From: Bauldia sp.
GTDB lineage: Bacteria > Pseudomonadota > Alphaproteobacteria > Rhizobiales > Kaistiaceae
DNA length: 33,062 nucleotides
Assembly: GCA_020853895.1 (NCBI GenBank)
Contig: JADYYB010000129.1
Span: forward strand, 1 to 33,062
Reading direction: 5' to 3'
Shown: one piece after another, positions 31,888 to 33,062 of the stretch
Position numbering within the stretch: the stretch's first letter is position 1
Layout: each line of letters begins with the position of its first letter
Made by a program: the position numbers and the translations under genes
Notes under the pieces: model-generated
Seen by the model: only the letters and a program-made list of their open reading frames with translations
Database searches by the model: none
What the model was told of the DNA's origin: nothing

Positions 31888-32918
31888 CTGGCATCCCGCA
31901 CCGCGTCGTCGAAGAGTTTCAGGAGCAGCGCTTCGCCCGACACCCCGTCCGCCTGGCCCTCGAAATTGACCTGGAAACGGTGGCGGAGCGCAGGCTTGAG
32001 GACGGCCCGGAGATCGGAGAAGGCGACGTTGTAGCGCCCCTCGAGAAGGGCGTGCCCCTTGGCCGCCAGCACCAGCGCCTGCGCCCCGCGCGGGCTGACG
32101 CCGAAGCGGAGATAGCGGCGCACATCGGCCGGCGCGTCTGGATTGTCGGGCTGCGTGCTGACCACGAACTGCGCCACCGCCCCACGCACATGGGAGGCGA
32201 TCGGCACGGCGCGGACGAGGCTCTGCAGCTCGAGGACGTCGGCTGCCGAGAGCGCCTGCGAGGCGACCGGCCGCTCGCTGCCGGTGGTGGCGTCGAGGAT
32301 CGTGTCGAGGACGTCCCTGGTCGGGAAGCCGATCAGCGTCTTGAACAGGAAGCGGTCGATCTGCGCCTCCGGCAGCCGGTAGGTGCCGTCCATCTCGATC
32401 GGGTTCTGCGTCGCCAGCACGAAGAAGGGCCGCGGCAGCTCCATGCTCTTGCCGGCGTAGGTGACGCTCCCTTCCTGCATCGCCTCGAGAAGCGCCGACT
32501 GCGTCTTCGGCGTCGAGCGGTTGATCTCGTCGGCGAGCAGGATCTGCGTGAACACCGGCCCGGGCAGGAACTCGGTCCTGGTCGTGCCGCGCTCAGAGGG
32601 CACGAGGCTCATCGTCCCGGTGATGTCTGCCGGCATCAGGTCGGGCGTGAACTGGATGCGCGAGAAGGTGAGGCCGGTCGCCACCGCGAGCGTCTTGACC
32701 AGCAGCGTCTTGCCGACGCCCGGCGCGCCCTCGAGCAGCACGTGGCCGCCGCAGACGAGGCCGATCAGCAGCTCGTCGATCGCCTCGGTCTGGCCGAGCA
32801 CGACCTTCCCGACCTCGGCCCGCGCCTCGCCGAGGGCGCCGAGGAGGCGCTGCAGCTCGGCGCTGTCATGCGTTCCGGGCTCGCCGCCCTGGAGGGGTGC
32901 TTCGACGCTTCTGTTCAT
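31884..32918 (-). CDS. MoxR family AAA+ ATPase
   Basis: The 344-residue protein is a MoxR-class AAA+ ATPase. Walker A is GAPGVGKT (64-71), Walker B is ILLADE (126-131), and the sensor region FVLATQNPIEMDGTYRLPEAQIDRF (given here by its ends FVLATQNP and AQIDRF) is intact. GGGAGGAG lies upstream of the ATG. MoxR proteins remodel partner proteins, working with the DUF58/vWA protein encoded just downstream. MoxR was named for methanol dehydrogenase activation, so a quinoprotein gene 5 kb away is notable, although most MoxR proteins have other clients. Confidence 0.95.
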   Translation of the reverse strand: MNRSVEAPLQGGEPGTHDSAELQRLLGALGEARAEVGKVVLGQTEAIDELLIGLVCGGHVLLEGAPGVGKTLLVKTLAVATGLTFSRIQFTPDLMPADITGTMSLVPSERGTTRTEFLPGPVFTQILLADEINRSTPKTQSALLEAMQEGSVTYAGKSMELPRPFFVLATQNPIEMDGTYRLPEAQIDRFLFKTLIGFPTRDVLDTILDATTGSERPVASQALSAADVLELQSLVRAVPIASHVRGAVAQFVVSTQPDNPDAPADVRRYLRFGVSPRGAQALVLAAKGHALLEGRYNVAFSDLRAVLKPALRHRFQVNFEGQADGVSGEALLLKLFDDAVRDAR

Positions 32919-32965
32919 TCTCGCTCCTCCCGGGGGCCACTCCTATCCGATCGTTCGCCGGGTTG

Positions 32966-33062
32966 CTATGCCGCCGCCGGGGCAGTCCGCCGCCCCCGCC
33001 GCAAAAGCCCGGGTGCGTAGCGGATGACGAGGTCGAGCAGGAAAAGGACGAGCGCCAGCATC
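32966..33062 (-). CDS. C-terminal end of a membrane protein upstream of the MoxR gene (partial)
   Basis: The minus strand is open from the window edge to TAG at 32968-32966. The visible 31 residues are a hydrophobic helix (MLALVLFLLDLVIRYAPG) and a short Arg-rich cytoplasmic tail ending in Ala. It ends 47 bases before the moxR-type ATG on the same strand, so it is probably in the same operon. In related operons such a gene encodes a membrane protein with vWA or glutamine-amidotransferase-like domains; too little is visible to decide. Confidence 0.6.
   Translation of the reverse strand, partial: MLALVLFLLDLVIRYAPGLLRRGRRTAPAAA

Overview
The window is GC-rich bacterial chromosome. The proteins look alphaproteobacterial, and the gene order marC / gyrA / coaD / cyclophilin / queA / tgt is one I associate with Hyphomicrobiales (Rhizobiales). 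Two promoter-like sites resemble the alphaproteobacterial EcfG general-stress consensus, which fits. I saw no insertion sequence, phage gene, CRISPR array or integrase, so this looks like stable chromosome with lineage-specific genes between core blocks.

Layout. 1-1616 (minus): a DUF2269 membrane protein (cut by the window edge) after an SDR-DoxX fusion. 1754-2179: a very hydrophilic, probably disordered small protein behind an EcfG-like promoter. 2304-7206: a signalling block with a cyclic-nucleotide-binding protein, a CHASE2 class III adenylate cyclase, a TPR/beta-barrel envelope protein and a periplasmic FecR-domain protein. 7234-14685: the core block of marC, gyrA, a small membrane protein, coaD, a periplasmic cyclophilin, queA and tgt. 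14682-20547: a barrel protein, tRNA-Lys(TTT), two tandem paralogous small secreted proteins, dusB, a TorF-type porin, a cupredoxin-like secreted protein and a Tat-exported DUF3500 protein. 20656-22619: azlC/azlD and an exported pentapeptide-repeat protein.

22616-29096 (minus) is a periplasmic oxidation locus. A Tat-exported Rieske protein leads an apparent operon with a PQQ-dependent alcohol dehydrogenase whose active site has the Asp-x-Asp pair of lanthanide enzymes but no vicinal cysteines. It is followed by a paralogous quinoprotein that has lost the catalytic and metal residues, and by an unknown periplasmic protein. Upstream on the same strand is a Tat-exported SMP-30/gluconolactonase, and divergent from that a LuxR-family regulator (29724-30833). 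The simplest model is oxidation of an alcohol or lactol outside the inner membrane, electrons passing to a Rieske cluster rather than the usual cytochrome c, and lactone hydrolysis by the SMP-30 enzyme. 31009-33062 holds a MoxR ATPase / DUF58 operon and the end of a membrane protein.

The points most worth a second look are the Rieske-linked quinoprotein operon with its apparently dead paralog, the cyclase/FecR/barrel block, a Tgt that has lost three of its four zinc ligands, the paired small secreted proteins, and a terminator-like hairpin directly in front of queA. All assignments come from reading the sequence; no database search was run.
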